DNA of 34,274 bases from Candidatus Cacconaster merdequi (GTDB lineage Bacteria; Bacteroidota; Bacteroidia; Bacteroidales; UBA932). The notes below the pieces were generated by a model that had not been told where the DNA came from, searched no databases, and saw only the letters and a program-made list of their open reading frames with translations. The translations under genes and the position numbers were made by a program. The stretch lies in contig JAGHVK010000030.1 in the NCBI GenBank assembly GCA_018064345.1, positions 1 to 34,274 of the forward strand, in the 5' to 3' direction. Positions 6,643-17,995 of the stretch are shown here, piece after piece. Each line of letters begins with the position of its first letter. The first letter of the stretch is position 1.

Positions 6643-8988
6643 TCAAATAAAAAGCATAACTGCCGAGTGTACGGCAAAAGCTACAAGCCAAGCCACCAGA
6701 CACTGTCCCACTACCATAAAGAGAGCCCATTTGCGTCCAAGTTCCCTCTTGACGGCTCCGATGGCAGCTATGCAAGGGGTATAAAGAAGGATGAACACAA
6801 GCAGGGAGATTGCAGCAGCAGGCGTGATGAAGGAGGCTATTGCAGCAGTTCCACCACCAAGAAGGACGGTAAGAGTGGATATCACGCTCTCCTTAGCCAT
6901 AAAGCCAGTGATAAGCGCAGTGGATATCTGCCATGAACCGAAACCGAGAGGACTGAAAACAGGTGCGATGAAGCCGGCTATCAGTGCGAGAATGCTCTGC
7001 TCAGGATCGTCCACGACATTGAGCCTTATATCGAACTTCTGAAGGAACCATATCACTATTGTTGCCACGAATATCACCGTGAAAGCACGCGACACAAAAT
7101 CCCTCGCCTTCTCCCAAAGCAGACGGAACACATTGCCTATGGCCGGAAGCCTGTAGTTCGGAAGTTCCATCACAAAAGGTACCGGCTCGCCACGGAAGAG
7201 AGTCTTCCGGAAAGCGAATGCCACACAGAGGCCTACGGCTACACCTCCCACATAGAGGGAGATTATGGTCAAAGTACTGTTCGCAGGGAAGAATGCAGCT
7301 GCAAGCAGGGCATAAATCGGAAGTTTGGCTGAGCAGCTCATATATGGAGTGAGCAGTATTGTCATCTTCCTGTCTCTTTCTGACGGAATCGTACGGGAAG
7401 CCATCACTGCAGGAACGGTGCAGCCGAAACCTATCAGCATCGAGACGATGCTGCGTCCGGAGAGCCCTATCTTTCTGAGAAGCTTGTCAGTGACGAAGGC
7501 TACCCTTGCAAGGTATCCGCTGTCCTCAAGCAACGAAAGGCAGAAGAAGAGCACGATTATGTAGGGCAGGAACGAAAGGACCGTCCCCACACCGGAGAAT
7601 ATACCGTCAATCACAAGCGACTGAACCACAGGATTCAGTCCATATGCCGTCAGTCCCCTGTCCACGAGATTTGTGAGGCTTTCAATCCCCGTTTCAAGCA
7701 TTCCTGAGAGAGTGGACCCGAACGGGCCGAAAGTAGCCCAGAACACAAACGCCATAATCAGCAGGAAAGACGGGATTGCGCTCCACTTGCCGGTAAGGAT
7801 TCTGTCAATCTTCGAACTTCTGATATGCTCGCGGCTCTCCTTAGGCTTGATGACAGTGGATTTGCATACGTCAGTTATGAACTTGAAACGCATATCCGCA
7901 ATGGCTGCGCTTCTGTCAAGCCCACGTTCCGCCTCCATCTGTTCCAGAAGGTGCTCGAGGCTCTCAAGTTCATTCTTGTCAAGATGCAGGGCGGCAAGTA
8001 TGGTTTCATCACCTTCAGCAACTTTCGATGCCGCGAACCTGAGCGGTATGTCCGCTCTTTTTGCGTGGTCCTCAATAAGGTGCATTATGGCATGCAGACA
8101 TCTGTGTACTGCACCGTTGTGGTCTTCCACAGAGCAGAAGTCAGTTCGGCCGGGTGCTTCCTGATAGTGCGCCACGTGTACGGCGTGGTCCACAAGCTCG
8201 TCAATGCCTTCGTTCCGGGCAGCGGACACAGGTATCACAGGTATTCCCAACTGCCTTTCCATCTCGTTCACGAGAATCGAGCCTCCGTTCTCCACAACCT
8301 CATCCATCATATTGAGAGCAAGCACCATAGGAATATTCAACTCCATAAGCTGCATTGTCAGGTAGAGGTTCCGCTCAATATTCGTGGCATCCACTATATT
8401 GATTATTCCCTTCGGCTTTTCACGCAGCAGGAAATCACGCGTCACTATTTCTTCATTGGAATATGGTGACAACGAATATATGCCAGGCAGGTCGGTGACA
8501 AGAGTGTTGGAATGCCTCTTTATCACCCCGTCCTTACGGTCCACTGTCACGCCGGGAAAATTGCCTACGTGCTGGTTAGACCCGGTAAGCTGGTTGAAGA
8601 GAGTGGTCTTTCCGCAGTTCTGATTGCCGGCAAGAGCGAAAGTGAGTTTCGCTGAGTCCGGAAGAGGATTCTCGCCTTTATGGACGTGATAAACGCCTCC
8701 CTCGCCGAGTCCGGGGTGTGGTGCGTCTATCTTCTTTTCAGCAGAGGCCGTATTCTGTTCGAGACGCACGTCACATACCTCTATCTGTGCAGCATCATCC
8801 TTGCGGATTGTCAGTTCGTAACCGTGGATATGGATTTCCATCGGGTCCCCCATAGGCGCAAGCTTTACCAGCGTAGCAGCAGCTCCGGGGATTACTCCCA
8901 TATCGAGAAAGTGCTGCCTCAGTGCCCCTTGACCACCGACGGACTCTATTGTTGCCGTCTGTCCTATATTCAGGTCTTTGAGAGTCAT
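6643..8988 (-). CDS. feoB: Ferrous iron transporter, FeoA-FeoB fusion
   Basis: A 781-residue fusion. Residues 1-75 form the SH3-like FeoA domain (MTLKDLNIGQ, HFLDMGVIPGA). A linker of ~40 residues leads to the FeoB GTPase domain: G1 GNQNCGKTT at 121, then GNFPGVTVDRK, DLPG (G3) and NMMD (G4). The C-terminal half has about ten membrane segments with the FeoB Gate and core motifs (GFGCTVPAVMASRTI, LTPYMSCSAKLPIYAL). It transports Fe(II) across the inner membrane with GTP-driven regulation. The FeoA-FeoB fusion is common in Bacteroidetes. It lies 13 nt after the LysE-type gene and 4 nt before the Cys-rich peptide. No Fur-box-like operator was identified with confidence. Confidence 0.95.
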   Translation of the reverse strand: MTLKDLNIGQTATIESVGGQGALRQHFLDMGVIPGAAATLVKLAPMGDPMEIHIHGYELTIRKDDAAQIEVCDVRLEQNTASAEKKIDAPHPGLGEGGVYHVHKGENPLPDSAKLTFALAGNQNCGKTTLFNQLTGSNQHVGNFPGVTVDRKDGVIKRHSNTLVTDLPGIYSLSPYSNEEIVTRDFLLREKPKGIINIVDATNIERNLYLTMQLMELNIPMVLALNMMDEVVENGGSILVNEMERQLGIPVIPVSAARNEGIDELVDHAVHVAHYQEAPGRTDFCSVEDHNGAVHRCLHAIMHLIEDHAKRADIPLRFAASKVAEGDETILAALHLDKNELESLEHLLEQMEAERGLDRSAAIADMRFKFITDVCKSTVIKPKESREHIRSSKIDRILTGKWSAIPSFLLIMAFVFWATFGPFGSTLSGMLETGIESLTNLVDRGLTAYGLNPVVQSLVIDGIFSGVGTVLSFLPYIIVLFFCLSLLEDSGYLARVAFVTDKLLRKIGLSGRSIVSMLIGFGCTVPAVMASRTIPSERDRKMTILLTPYMSCSAKLPIYALLAAAFFPANSTLTIISLYVGGVAVGLCVAFAFRKTLFRGEPVPFVMELPNYRLPAIGNVFRLLWEKARDFVSRAFTVIFVATIVIWFLQKFDIRLNVVDDPEQSILALIAGFIAPVFSPLGFGSWQISTALITGFMAKESVISTLTVLLGGGTAAIASFITPAAAISLLVFILLYTPCIAAIGAVKRELGRKWALFMVVGQCLVAWLVAFAVHSAVMLFI

Positions 8989-9001
8989 TCCGGTTTTCAG
9001 T

Positions 9002-9652
9002 TTAATTGATGAACAGCATCTGGAAGAGTCCCTCTGTCACGGAAATCAGGCCGAACACTGCAATCGCTATTCCCGAGACTCTGTTTACCGTAATCAGCTG
9101 CCGGAGCCGGAACCTCTTCCTGAACAGGCTTATGGTTCCGCTCAATATGAACCACCACGTCGCAGTACCTATGAATATTCCGGAAAGGACTACGGATACG
9201 GCGTACGGCTTGTATCCTACACTTCCCAGATCAAGATGAAAATAGGCGAACAAGGCGAGCATCAGCACTATTGCGCCAGGATTGGTCATCGTCATCAGAA
9301 AGCCCGTACCGACGTCCTGCAGATGCTTCGTGGCATTGATTGTCTTTGTCTGACGTAGATCCTTGATAGGGTTCTTCATAGCTATCATCAAACCGATGAA
9401 GAAGATGATTGCACCGCCTATGACCATTACCCAAAGCCGGTTGTTATCAAGGAATTCGCTGACGAAAGCAATTGAGAAGAGAGCTATCGCTGCGTAGATG
9501 GTATCGCCAAGAGAAGCCCCCAGCCCGACGGAGAATCCTGACCACCGCCCTTTGCTGAGAGTCTTCTGTATGCACATTATACCCAACGGACCGAGAGGTA
9601 TGGATGCCCCCAGTCCGATAAGTATAGCCCGTACGAAACTCGCGATAATCAT
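9002..9652 (-). CDS. LysE family translocator
   Basis: A 216-residue inner-membrane protein with about six hydrophobic segments. The N-terminal signature GASIPLGPLGIMCIQKTLSKGRWSG and the later MTNPGAIVLM are typical of the LysE/RhtB export family. These proteins export amino acids or related small molecules; the substrate cannot be read from the sequence. It begins the transcription unit that continues into feoAB after 13 nt. Its promoter at 9673-9680 faces away from lnt. Confidence 0.85.
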   Translation of the reverse strand: MIIASFVRAILIGLGASIPLGPLGIMCIQKTLSKGRWSGFSVGLGASLGDTIYAAIALFSIAFVSEFLDNNRLWVMVIGGAIIFFIGLMIAMKNPIKDLRQTKTINATKHLQDVGTGFLMTMTNPGAIVLMLALFAYFHLDLGSVGYKPYAVSVVLSGIFIGTATWWFILSGTISLFRKRFRLRQLITVNRVSGIAIAVFGLISVTEGLFQMLFIN

Positions 9653-9672
9653 CTGATATTGTTTTCAACCTG

Positions 9673-9680
9673 CAAAGATA
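9673..9680 (-). promoter_or_regulatory. Promoter of the LysE-feo operon
   Basis: Minus-strand TATCTTTG matches the TAnnTTTG box. It would give a leader of ~15 nt before the LysE ATG. It is divergent from the lnt promoter 20 bp away. No clear -33 box was seen. Confidence 0.5.
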
Positions 9681-9700
9681 GCAATTTGTAAAATATGTCC

Positions 9701-9708
9701 TAACTTTG
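9701..9708 (+). promoter_or_regulatory. Promoter of lnt
   Basis: TAACTTTG matches the TAnnTTTG box and lies 21 bp before the ATG chosen for lnt. This supports the start at 9730 rather than the one at 9706, which would sit within the promoter box. Confidence 0.55.
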
Positions 9709-9729
9709 TATAGACTTGAAATTGCAATA

Positions 9730-11352
9730 ATGAAACGAATCCCAAAGTTGAATCTGTGGCTTGCCATAATTGAGTTCGCGGCACTTGCCTCGTTACCGTT
9801 TCTCGCAGAGGGCTGCGGTTTGATCTCACTCGTTGCGTTCGTACCCCTCCTGCTGCTCGACAAGATGCTCTGCGAAAACAAAGTACGCGGAGCCTGGCTC
9901 TACCTGTATGCAGCATTCCTGCTGTTCAACGTCGGTACAACCTTCTGGATCTGGTTCGTTTCCCCGGCAGGAGCCGTGGCGGCACTATTGCTCAATGCTC
10001 TTCAGATGACCATCATCTTCCTGCTTTTCGGAGTTTTCAGGAAAATCATCTCAAGAAGATGGCCGGATTCACCTCGCGTCCTTCCCTATCTTTTCCTTGT
10101 AGTTCTGTGGCTCGCGTGGGAACACATATACTTCGAAATCGAGCTTTCCTGGCCATGGCTCGTACTCGGAAACGCACTTGCGACATCCACTTACGCTGCA
10201 CAGTGGTACGATGTTACCGGAACGCTCGGAGGCTCTTTGTGGATTCTCTTATGCAACATATCGGTTTTCCTGGCAATAACCGCCCGTGAGAAGAAAGCCT
10301 CCCGCCGCGCGGCAGCCTTGTCGCTTGCCTTGGTCGTCATACCTCTGTGCCTGTCAGTCATACGTTATGCTTCCTACAAGGAGACAGACTCGCCTTGTGA
10401 GGTGGTGGTTGTCCAGCCCAACATTGACCCGTTCGCAAAATACGGTATAACTCCGCAAGTGACTTTGGACGAGAAACTCATAGCTCTTGCCGAAGGTCAG
10501 ATGACGGATAACACAGAATATGTCATTACTCCGGAGACATTCACATACGCAGTGGACATCGACAGCCCTGCCGGCAACCCGTCAATGGAGCGTTATGCTG
10601 AATTCCTCGACAGACATCCATCTGCGGAACTTATTCTAGGCGCTCTCACCTACAGGACATACGATTCACGGCTCAGGCCTTCACGGAGTGCAAGGCTGCA
10701 AGGAGGCGTTTGGCTTGACAGTTTCAACACCGCAATGATAACAGACGGCCGCGAAGTCAGCAGCTACTACTTCAAATCGAAACTCGTTCCTGGCGTTGAG
10801 ATAATCCCTTACGGCAATGTTCTCACTTTCCTCGGCCCTCTGGTAGAAAAGTTCGGCGGCTCACCCAACACCTACGGGACCCAGGATGAGATGGGAGTGC
10901 TGCACGGAAAGAAGCAGGGTCCCTCAGTAGGTGCATTCATCTGCTACGAATCAATCTACGGAGATTTTTCAAGGATGGCAGCAAAGAAAGGAGCTGAAAT
11001 ACTTGCCGTTATGACCAACGATGGATGGTGGGGCGACACCCCGGGCTACCATCAGCATTTCAGATTCGCAAAACTCAGGGCCATCGAAAACAGACGCGAC
11101 CTGATACACGCCGCAAATACCGGAACCTCCGGAATCATCAACCAGAGGGGCGATGTCGTTCTCAGCACTCCGTGGTGGGAAGAGACATCCTTCCGAAGTG
11201 AGGTCAACAGGAACACTGCCATCACGCCGTTCGTGCGCTGCGGGGACATCATCGGAACCGTCGCAGCGTGGGCGGCTCTTCTCAGTCTTTTATGTATGTC
11301 TTTACATTTCTGCGTTTCGGGTAAGCGACGCGCGAGTGGTAAATCTGCATAA
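9730..11352 (+). CDS. lnt: Apolipoprotein N-acyltransferase
   Basis: A 540-residue inner-membrane enzyme that adds the third acyl chain to the N-terminal Cys of lipoproteins. The N-terminal ~210 residues contain the expected hydrophobic segments, and the periplasmic part is a carbon-nitrogen hydrolase domain. The catalytic triad can be read as Glu269 (ITPETF), Lys349 (FKSKLVPGVE) and Cys405 (FICYES), in family order. The C-terminal membrane segment is present (AALLSLLCMSLHFCV). The start at 9730 was chosen from the promoter position. The last 71 nt overlap the convergent 7TM-HD gene. The gene suits a genome rich in lipoproteins, including the three in this window. Confidence 0.92.
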   Translation: MKRIPKLNLWLAIIEFAALASLPFLAEGCGLISLVAFVPLLLLDKMLCENKVRGAWLYLYAAFLLFNVGTTFWIWFVSPAGAVAALLLNALQMTIIFLLFGVFRKIISRRWPDSPRVLPYLFLVVLWLAWEHIYFEIELSWPWLVLGNALATSTYAAQWYDVTGTLGGSLWILLCNISVFLAITAREKKASRRAAALSLALVVIPLCLSVIRYASYKETDSPCEVVVVQPNIDPFAKYGITPQVTLDEKLIALAEGQMTDNTEYVITPETFTYAVDIDSPAGNPSMERYAEFLDRHPSAELILGALTYRTYDSRLRPSRSARLQGGVWLDSFNTAMITDGREVSSYYFKSKLVPGVEIIPYGNVLTFLGPLVEKFGGSPNTYGTQDEMGVLHGKKQGPSVGAFICYESIYGDFSRMAAKKGAEILAVMTNDGWWGDTPGYHQHFRFAKLRAIENRRDLIHAANTGTSGIINQRGDVVLSTPWWEETSFRSEVNRNTAITPFVRCGDIIGTVAAWAALLSLLCMSLHFCVSGKRRASGKSA

Positions 11353-13300
11353 GGTCGTGCTTGAAAGCGGACTTGATAGTTTCAATGTCCTTGATGGAGA
11401 TGTCTGATTCATCGAATTGAGAGCGTTTGCCCGACACTATTCCCTCAACGAGTTCTGAAACGCTTTCCTCGGTATAGGTTTCCAGAGAACGGGCGGCCGC
11501 CTCAATCGAATCCGCTGCCATAAGCACAGCCTGCTCCTTGGTGTGCGGTTTCTGTCCGTGGTATGTGAAAGGAGCAGTGTTGTTCGGATCACCGCCTTCC
11601 TTGCAATACGTGCCGTAAAAGAATCCTGTCAGGGATGTACCGTGATGCGTCAATATGAAATCCGTCACCACCTTCGGCAGCTTTGCCTTTTCAGCCAGAG
11701 CAAGTCCGTCGTCCACGTGACGGATTATTTCAGCGGCGCTCTCAGTGTATGGCATTCCTTTGTGGTAATTCATTCCTTTCGGCTGGTTCTCGGTGAAGCA
11801 GAGAGGGTTTTCGCTCTTTCCGATATCGTGGTACATCGCGCCCACTCTTACCAGCATTGCGTCAGCGCCGATGGCGCGTGCCGCATTCTCTGCAAGATTG
11901 GCCACCTGCAAAGAGTGCTGGAATGTACCCGGAGCCTTCATCTGAAGCATACGCAGAAGTTTGTTGTTGGTATCCGAGAGGTCCCACAGACGCGAGTATG
12001 ATACAAACGAGAATATCTTTTCGATGATGAACACGAAAGGATACATCATCACCACAAGAAGCGAGTTGATACCCACAAGCATAAGTTCCCTTTCGCTGAA
12101 AAATACAGCCTCCGACTTGGCAACGTGGAACGATGAATATATGAGTCCCATTGCAATGAAGAGGAAAATTATGTTGACGAACTGCATCCATCCACGGTTG
12201 AAGCGCTGGTAAGCGAACTGGAGCACGGCGCCGGCCGTCATATTCATCATAAAGAGTTCCAGACCGTTATCCGGAATCATCAGCAGCGGAAGCAGTGACA
12301 CGGTATATGTGGCTGCAACGACTGAAGGACGGAAGAATGCACCGATGAAAAGTGCGAGGACAGAGTACGGGACAATATAGAGATACCCCGGATTGTACTT
12401 GAACATCAAGGCCGTAACCAGGAAAGAGACGAATAGCAGAGATGCGAAGAAGATAACTTTCCTGATATCGTCCAGCACTTTCTCTTCAAGGAAGAAGAGC
12501 ACGAAGAAGAGCAGGAGGACCATCGCGAGTGCCTGGATAAGATGGCTCATCAGCAATGAGAAATACGAGCCCTGATAGCCGAAGCTCAGTTTGTACTCGG
12601 CTTTGTAGGAGTCAAGCATCTCACAGATGTCAGAGGTGACTGTCTCCCCTTTCGTGACTATAAGCTGACCGGCGTAAACCACTCCCTTGGTCGGAGATAT
12701 GAAATTGACCGCCTCCCGGTGCGCCAGTTGGGTGAAGTTCTCATCGAAGAGAAGGTTAGGAACAATGAAATCCTTGAGCCCGACTCCGTCCATCAGTGAG
12801 TCTATCGGCTGGTCCGGAAAATCATATCTGAGGGAGGATTTCAGCGTCATATACAATGTCGGGACATCTTTCACCTCACTCTCAGGAATTTCCGAGAGAC
12901 GTTTGTCGCGTTTGACCATAATCACGCCATCTCCCGAGCCATTGAATTCAGAAAGCACACCCACCCGGTATGCATCTCCAAGCTTTCCTGCCACATATTT
13001 GACAAGGCTCTCTTCAAGGCCGGCATCAGCAGCCGCAGCATAGAATTGTTCCAACTGCACCTTCGCTACCGAAGCATCATAGTTGTAGTAGTCGATGAAC
13101 TGGTCCGACTTCTCCTCTTTCTCCCGCAGCATCTCGGCTTCGCTCTTAAGCAGAGGGAAATCTATCGGAGCGATGAGAGTCTCGTATATCCAAGGCCTTC
13201 CTTTCTGATACTCGTATGGAAACTTCCCCTCTTTCGGAAAAAATAGAGTAATCAGAACGACCAATATGGCTAATACCGGATATATCCTGATATTTTTCAT
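11282..13300 (-). CDS. pgpH: 7TM-HD domain phosphodiesterase, PgpH-like
   Basis: A 672-residue membrane protein with the architecture of PgpH/YqfF: one N-terminal membrane segment, a long extracytoplasmic 7TMR-HDED domain (to ~residue 260), about seven membrane segments, and a cytoplasmic HD domain. The HD motifs are visible: FQHSLQVANLAE, MYHDIGKSENPLCF and DFILTHHGTSLTGFF. Characterised members hydrolyse cyclic di-AMP; that activity here is inferred from family. The start is the ATG at 13300, which gives an anchor-like N terminus; the longer frame uses a non-conserved extension. The conserved C-terminal YHSRVAYPKR is encoded within the region overlapping lnt, so the overlap seems real. Confidence 0.88.
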   Translation of the reverse strand: MKNIRIYPVLAILVVLITLFFPKEGKFPYEYQKGRPWIYETLIAPIDFPLLKSEAEMLREKEEKSDQFIDYYNYDASVAKVQLEQFYAAAADAGLEESLVKYVAGKLGDAYRVGVLSEFNGSGDGVIMVKRDKRLSEIPESEVKDVPTLYMTLKSSLRYDFPDQPIDSLMDGVGLKDFIVPNLLFDENFTQLAHREAVNFISPTKGVVYAGQLIVTKGETVTSDICEMLDSYKAEYKLSFGYQGSYFSLLMSHLIQALAMVLLLFFVLFFLEEKVLDDIRKVIFFASLLFVSFLVTALMFKYNPGYLYIVPYSVLALFIGAFFRPSVVAATYTVSLLPLLMIPDNGLELFMMNMTAGAVLQFAYQRFNRGWMQFVNIIFLFIAMGLIYSSFHVAKSEAVFFSERELMLVGINSLLVVMMYPFVFIIEKIFSFVSYSRLWDLSDTNNKLLRMLQMKAPGTFQHSLQVANLAENAARAIGADAMLVRVGAMYHDIGKSENPLCFTENQPKGMNYHKGMPYTESAAEIIRHVDDGLALAEKAKLPKVVTDFILTHHGTSLTGFFYGTYCKEGGDPNNTAPFTYHGQKPHTKEQAVLMAADSIEAAARSLETYTEESVSELVEGIVSGKRSQFDESDISIKDIETIKSAFKHDLMQIYHSRVAYPKRRNVKTYIKD

Positions 13301-13307
13301 AACTTTG
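13300..13307 (+). promoter_or_regulatory. Promoter of the esterase gene
   Basis: TAACTTTG matches the TAnnTTTG box. It overlaps the start codon of the divergent 7TM-HD gene and would give a leader of ~40 nt before the esterase ATG. Confidence 0.5.
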
Positions 13308-13324
13308 TCATTACATAGAATCTG

Positions 13325-13332
13325 TAAAAGTA
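13325..13332 (-). promoter_or_regulatory. Possible promoter of the 7TM-HD gene
   Basis: Minus-strand TACTTTTA differs from TAnnTTTG at the last base. Its position would give a leader of ~18 nt. The match is weak. Confidence 0.3.
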
Positions 13333-13351
13333 ACAAAAAAATATTTATAGT

Positions 13352-14182
13352 ATGAAAAAATTACTCCTTACGCTGGCCATCGCCATGGTATGCCTGACAG
13401 CAAGAGCGCAGCAGCTGATTGTCATTGATTCACAGCACCTGCACTGCCACGATTCGATTCTGGTATTCATTCCGAATCAGAATGCCGACAATTACAAAGA
13501 GGCCTCCCTTCCTGCACTGTACCTTCTCCACGGATGGTCCGGATGCTATCGGAACTGGGCGGACAAGAGCGACATACAGAAAGCCGCTGACGAAAGCGGA
13601 TTCATAATCATCTGCCCTGACGGATTCTATAACAGCTGGTACGCCAATGACTCCAACCCTTCCGGAATGCAGTACCGCTATTTCTTCCACCGCGAGCTCT
13701 ATCCTGATATGGCAATCAAGTACAATCTCGTACCCGAAAAAACCTTCATCACCGGTCTCTCCATGGGTGGAAACGGATCTATGAACATCTTCTTCGACGA
13801 CCCGTCAAAGTTCGTTGCGGCAGGCTCGATGAGCGGAGCCCTCAACCTCCACAACAGCAAGAGCCTGGCAGAAAACTGGATGTCGAAGGTTCTCGGCCCT
13901 TACACTCCTGACAACAAGAGATATGACGAAGAATCTTCAGTGAACCGCATAGCCTGCGCCAAGGGGACAGGCAAACTTCTTCTCGTATCCTGCGGCTATG
14001 ACGACAGCCTCTTCAAGGGCAGTGTCCAGTTCGTGGAGAACTGCAGGAAAGAGGGAGTTCCTTACGTTGCACTCTTCTCACCGGGCAACCACTCCTGGAC
14101 CTTCTGGGATTACTCCCTCCAGCTCCATCTCTGGTACTTCAAGCGTATCCTCAACGGCGAAAACCTCGGATACAAGAAATGA
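13352..14182 (+). CDS. Secreted alpha/beta-hydrolase esterase
   Basis: A 276-residue protein with a signal peptide ending at ARAQ. It belongs to the putative esterase family (esterase D / S-formylglutathione hydrolase / tributyrin esterase type). The oxyanion region is LLHGWSG, the nucleophile is Ser137 in GLSMGG, the likely acid is Asp217 or Asp218 in CGYDDSLF, and the His is His247 in PGNHSW. The expected location is periplasm or surface. Substrates may be short acyl esters, including those on polysaccharides; this is inference. It stands alone between a promoter at 13300 and a terminator at 14261. Confidence 0.85.
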   Translation: MKKLLLTLAIAMVCLTARAQQLIVIDSQHLHCHDSILVFIPNQNADNYKEASLPALYLLHGWSGCYRNWADKSDIQKAADESGFIIICPDGFYNSWYANDSNPSGMQYRYFFHRELYPDMAIKYNLVPEKTFITGLSMGGNGSMNIFFDDPSKFVAAGSMSGALNLHNSKSLAENWMSKVLGPYTPDNKRYDEESSVNRIACAKGTGKLLLVSCGYDDSLFKGSVQFVENCRKEGVPYVALFSPGNHSWTFWDYSLQLHLWYFKRILNGENLGYKK

Positions 14183-14260
14183 ATGGCGGCAGGGGTCAGG
14201 AATCTGTCTTGAAATGGAATCTCCTGACCGTCGCAGGTTTGTGACCTCCAACATCCAATG

Positions 14261-14292
14261 AAAACTGCCGGGCTTTCCAGTCCGGCAGTTTT
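14261..14292. terminator. Bidirectional terminator between esterase and gyrB
   Basis: A 14-bp hairpin (AAAACTGCCGGGCT with AGTCCGGCAGTTTT, one G-T pair) around a TTCC loop. It has T runs on both strands and lies between convergent genes. The 8-bp inverted repeat GGTCAGGA/TCCTGACC at 14194-14201 and 14222-14229 lies just upstream and may be a second, weaker structure. Confidence 0.8.
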
Positions 14293-14315
14293 AATTGAGC
14301 ATCAAGTTGTTGCCT

Positions 14316-16310
<1,995 letters not shown>

Positions 16311-16328
16311 TCAATTTCAATAAACAGA

Positions 16329-16359
16329 CAAAGATAACAAAAATTCAAGAAGAAAGAAA
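16329..16359 (-). promoter_or_regulatory. Promoter of gyrB
   Basis: Minus-strand TATCTTTG (16336-16329), with TTTC 19 bp upstream (16359-16356). It is located between the barrel gene stop and gyrB and gives a leader of ~20 nt. Confidence 0.6.
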
Positions 16360-16368
16360 GCCTGCCCG

Positions 16369-17994
16369 TCAGAAATTGAAGCAGACTCCGCCTCCGAAAT
16401 TCCTGCCGGGCTCAACGTAAAGAGGCATATACTGGTTCCTCTGATTGAAGAGGTTCCCGCACTTGAGGAAGAACGACATATGCCTGTTGAGTAGGAAGTC
16501 CACGTTCACATTGGCATCGACAATAGCCGGTACTTCGTATTCGCCGTATGAAGAGCCCGAAGTCTCACCGGAATAATTCACATCCAGGGAAGCGATGATT
16601 CTCTCCTTGAAGCTGTAACGGAAGAAAGCACTGCCCGAGAAGGCCGGAAATTCGGTGGCCACCTCTTTCGTGGTCCTGTCCGTGAACCTGTTGTAACGGA
16701 ACTGGCCACCCATCGTCACGTCGCTTGATTTCCAGAAGATCTCGGCGCCGAAGAAGATGTTGTCCACATCTTTGTACGCAGTCTTGATACCTTTGATTCC
16801 AGGGTCGTCAAGAACTGGCGCACAGATGAGTTTGTCGTCATTTATCACATAACCGCCGACGGCATTGAGTCCGAACCTGCCGGATATGACGCTCTCAATG
16901 GAGAGTTTCGAATCAATGAGGCGTTTCCCTGCCTTGAAGAGAGAACCGGGACCCAGGACGGGGCATCCGGCCACAATATTCGAGAAAGGATTGAGGTCAT
17001 TTCCGCCCGTGACTATGGCGTGAATCCACAAAGACTTCGGAATCAAAGTGAGACGGGCATCCACATCCGGGAATATGCTGGTCTGTGCCCCCGTCACATC
17101 TTCATTCACCACCCCGTCGGAAGTGAAGCCGAAGCTGCTTCCGAACTTGGCTCCCAGCTTGGCGTTGAACGATTTGCGGTCGTATTCGTATATCGGGGAG
17201 AACTCCACTATACCGGAAGAATATTCCTTGAGACCGGAATACGACGCAAACTCGATGTTCATATCCACATATATGCGGTGAATCTCGAAAGATGCCCCGA
17301 CATAGCCGTCAACGTGCAGATACGATTCTTTAAGAAGCGAAGATGAATCGCACTCGTGGCTGAACGAGCCATTCTTATACAGGCAAGTGATATCGTAATA
17401 GAGGCTGTTGTCCTCCTGATAAGCCGAATTGATGTTCGCCGAAAGAGTAAAGGCCTTGGTTCCGTGGGATGTCCTGCTTTCTCCAAGTTCATAGGAATGC
17501 CAGTTGTAGTCGTAAGACGCGTCGAGCATGAATTCCCCGGTTGCCCAGTCATACGTAAGACCTGCGCCGACACTGTTGGAAGTATTGCCCACTCCTATCT
17601 TTTCATCTTCCAGGAGCACATCGGGCACTTTCCCCACGAAAGAGTCGTGCATTGCATGCATACCGAAGCAGAAGCCGTTCTTCGGACGGGACTGAAGGTA
17701 CAGTTCTCCTGAAGGCATGAAAGGATACTGGGCGCCCAGTTTGGCATAGAATATCGGAGCCCTGTTCGGCCCTACGGTTTCAAGACTTATGGATTCGTAC
17801 GGATTGAATTCATAGAGGTCCGAATACGGGCGGTTGAAGATGGAGTAGTCGAAAGTCACATCGAATCTCTGCAGGGAATCCGGTACCGATGACGGAATCA
17901 CCGGTTTATGAAACTCTCTCGTCAAATCCGTCTGTGCGGACAGCGGCATCACCGATGCCACTGCAAGTGCAATTGTCAAGGCTGCTCTCTTCAT
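16369..17994 (-). CDS. Outer-membrane beta-barrel protein, TonB-dependent-receptor-like
   Basis: A 541-residue exported protein. The signal peptide ends in MPLSAQ. The rest is made of alternating amphipathic strands with aromatic girdles, and the C terminus ends in FGGGVCFNF, a terminal Phe typical of outer-membrane barrels. No plug domain or TonB box is visible, so it looks like a receptor barrel alone or a related porin. The start at 17994 is 1 nt after the stop of the TPR gene, and an AGGAGG lies within the last codons of that gene. This is a rare clear Shine-Dalgarno here. Coupling to the TPR protein suggests they act together in the envelope. Confidence 0.75.
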   Translation of the reverse strand: MKRAALTIALAVASVMPLSAQTDLTREFHKPVIPSSVPDSLQRFDVTFDYSIFNRPYSDLYEFNPYESISLETVGPNRAPIFYAKLGAQYPFMPSGELYLQSRPKNGFCFGMHAMHDSFVGKVPDVLLEDEKIGVGNTSNSVGAGLTYDWATGEFMLDASYDYNWHSYELGESRTSHGTKAFTLSANINSAYQEDNSLYYDITCLYKNGSFSHECDSSSLLKESYLHVDGYVGASFEIHRIYVDMNIEFASYSGLKEYSSGIVEFSPIYEYDRKSFNAKLGAKFGSSFGFTSDGVVNEDVTGAQTSIFPDVDARLTLIPKSLWIHAIVTGGNDLNPFSNIVAGCPVLGPGSLFKAGKRLIDSKLSIESVISGRFGLNAVGGYVINDDKLICAPVLDDPGIKGIKTAYKDVDNIFFGAEIFWKSSDVTMGGQFRYNRFTDRTTKEVATEFPAFSGSAFFRYSFKERIIASLDVNYSGETSGSSYGEYEVPAIVDANVNVDFLLNRHMSFFLKCGNLFNQRNQYMPLYVEPGRNFGGGVCFNF

Positions 17995-17995
17995 T

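Noticed and set aside
7825-8469. A 214-codon frame on the plus strand
   Set aside because: Antisense to the FeoB GTPase domain, with no independent evidence of coding.
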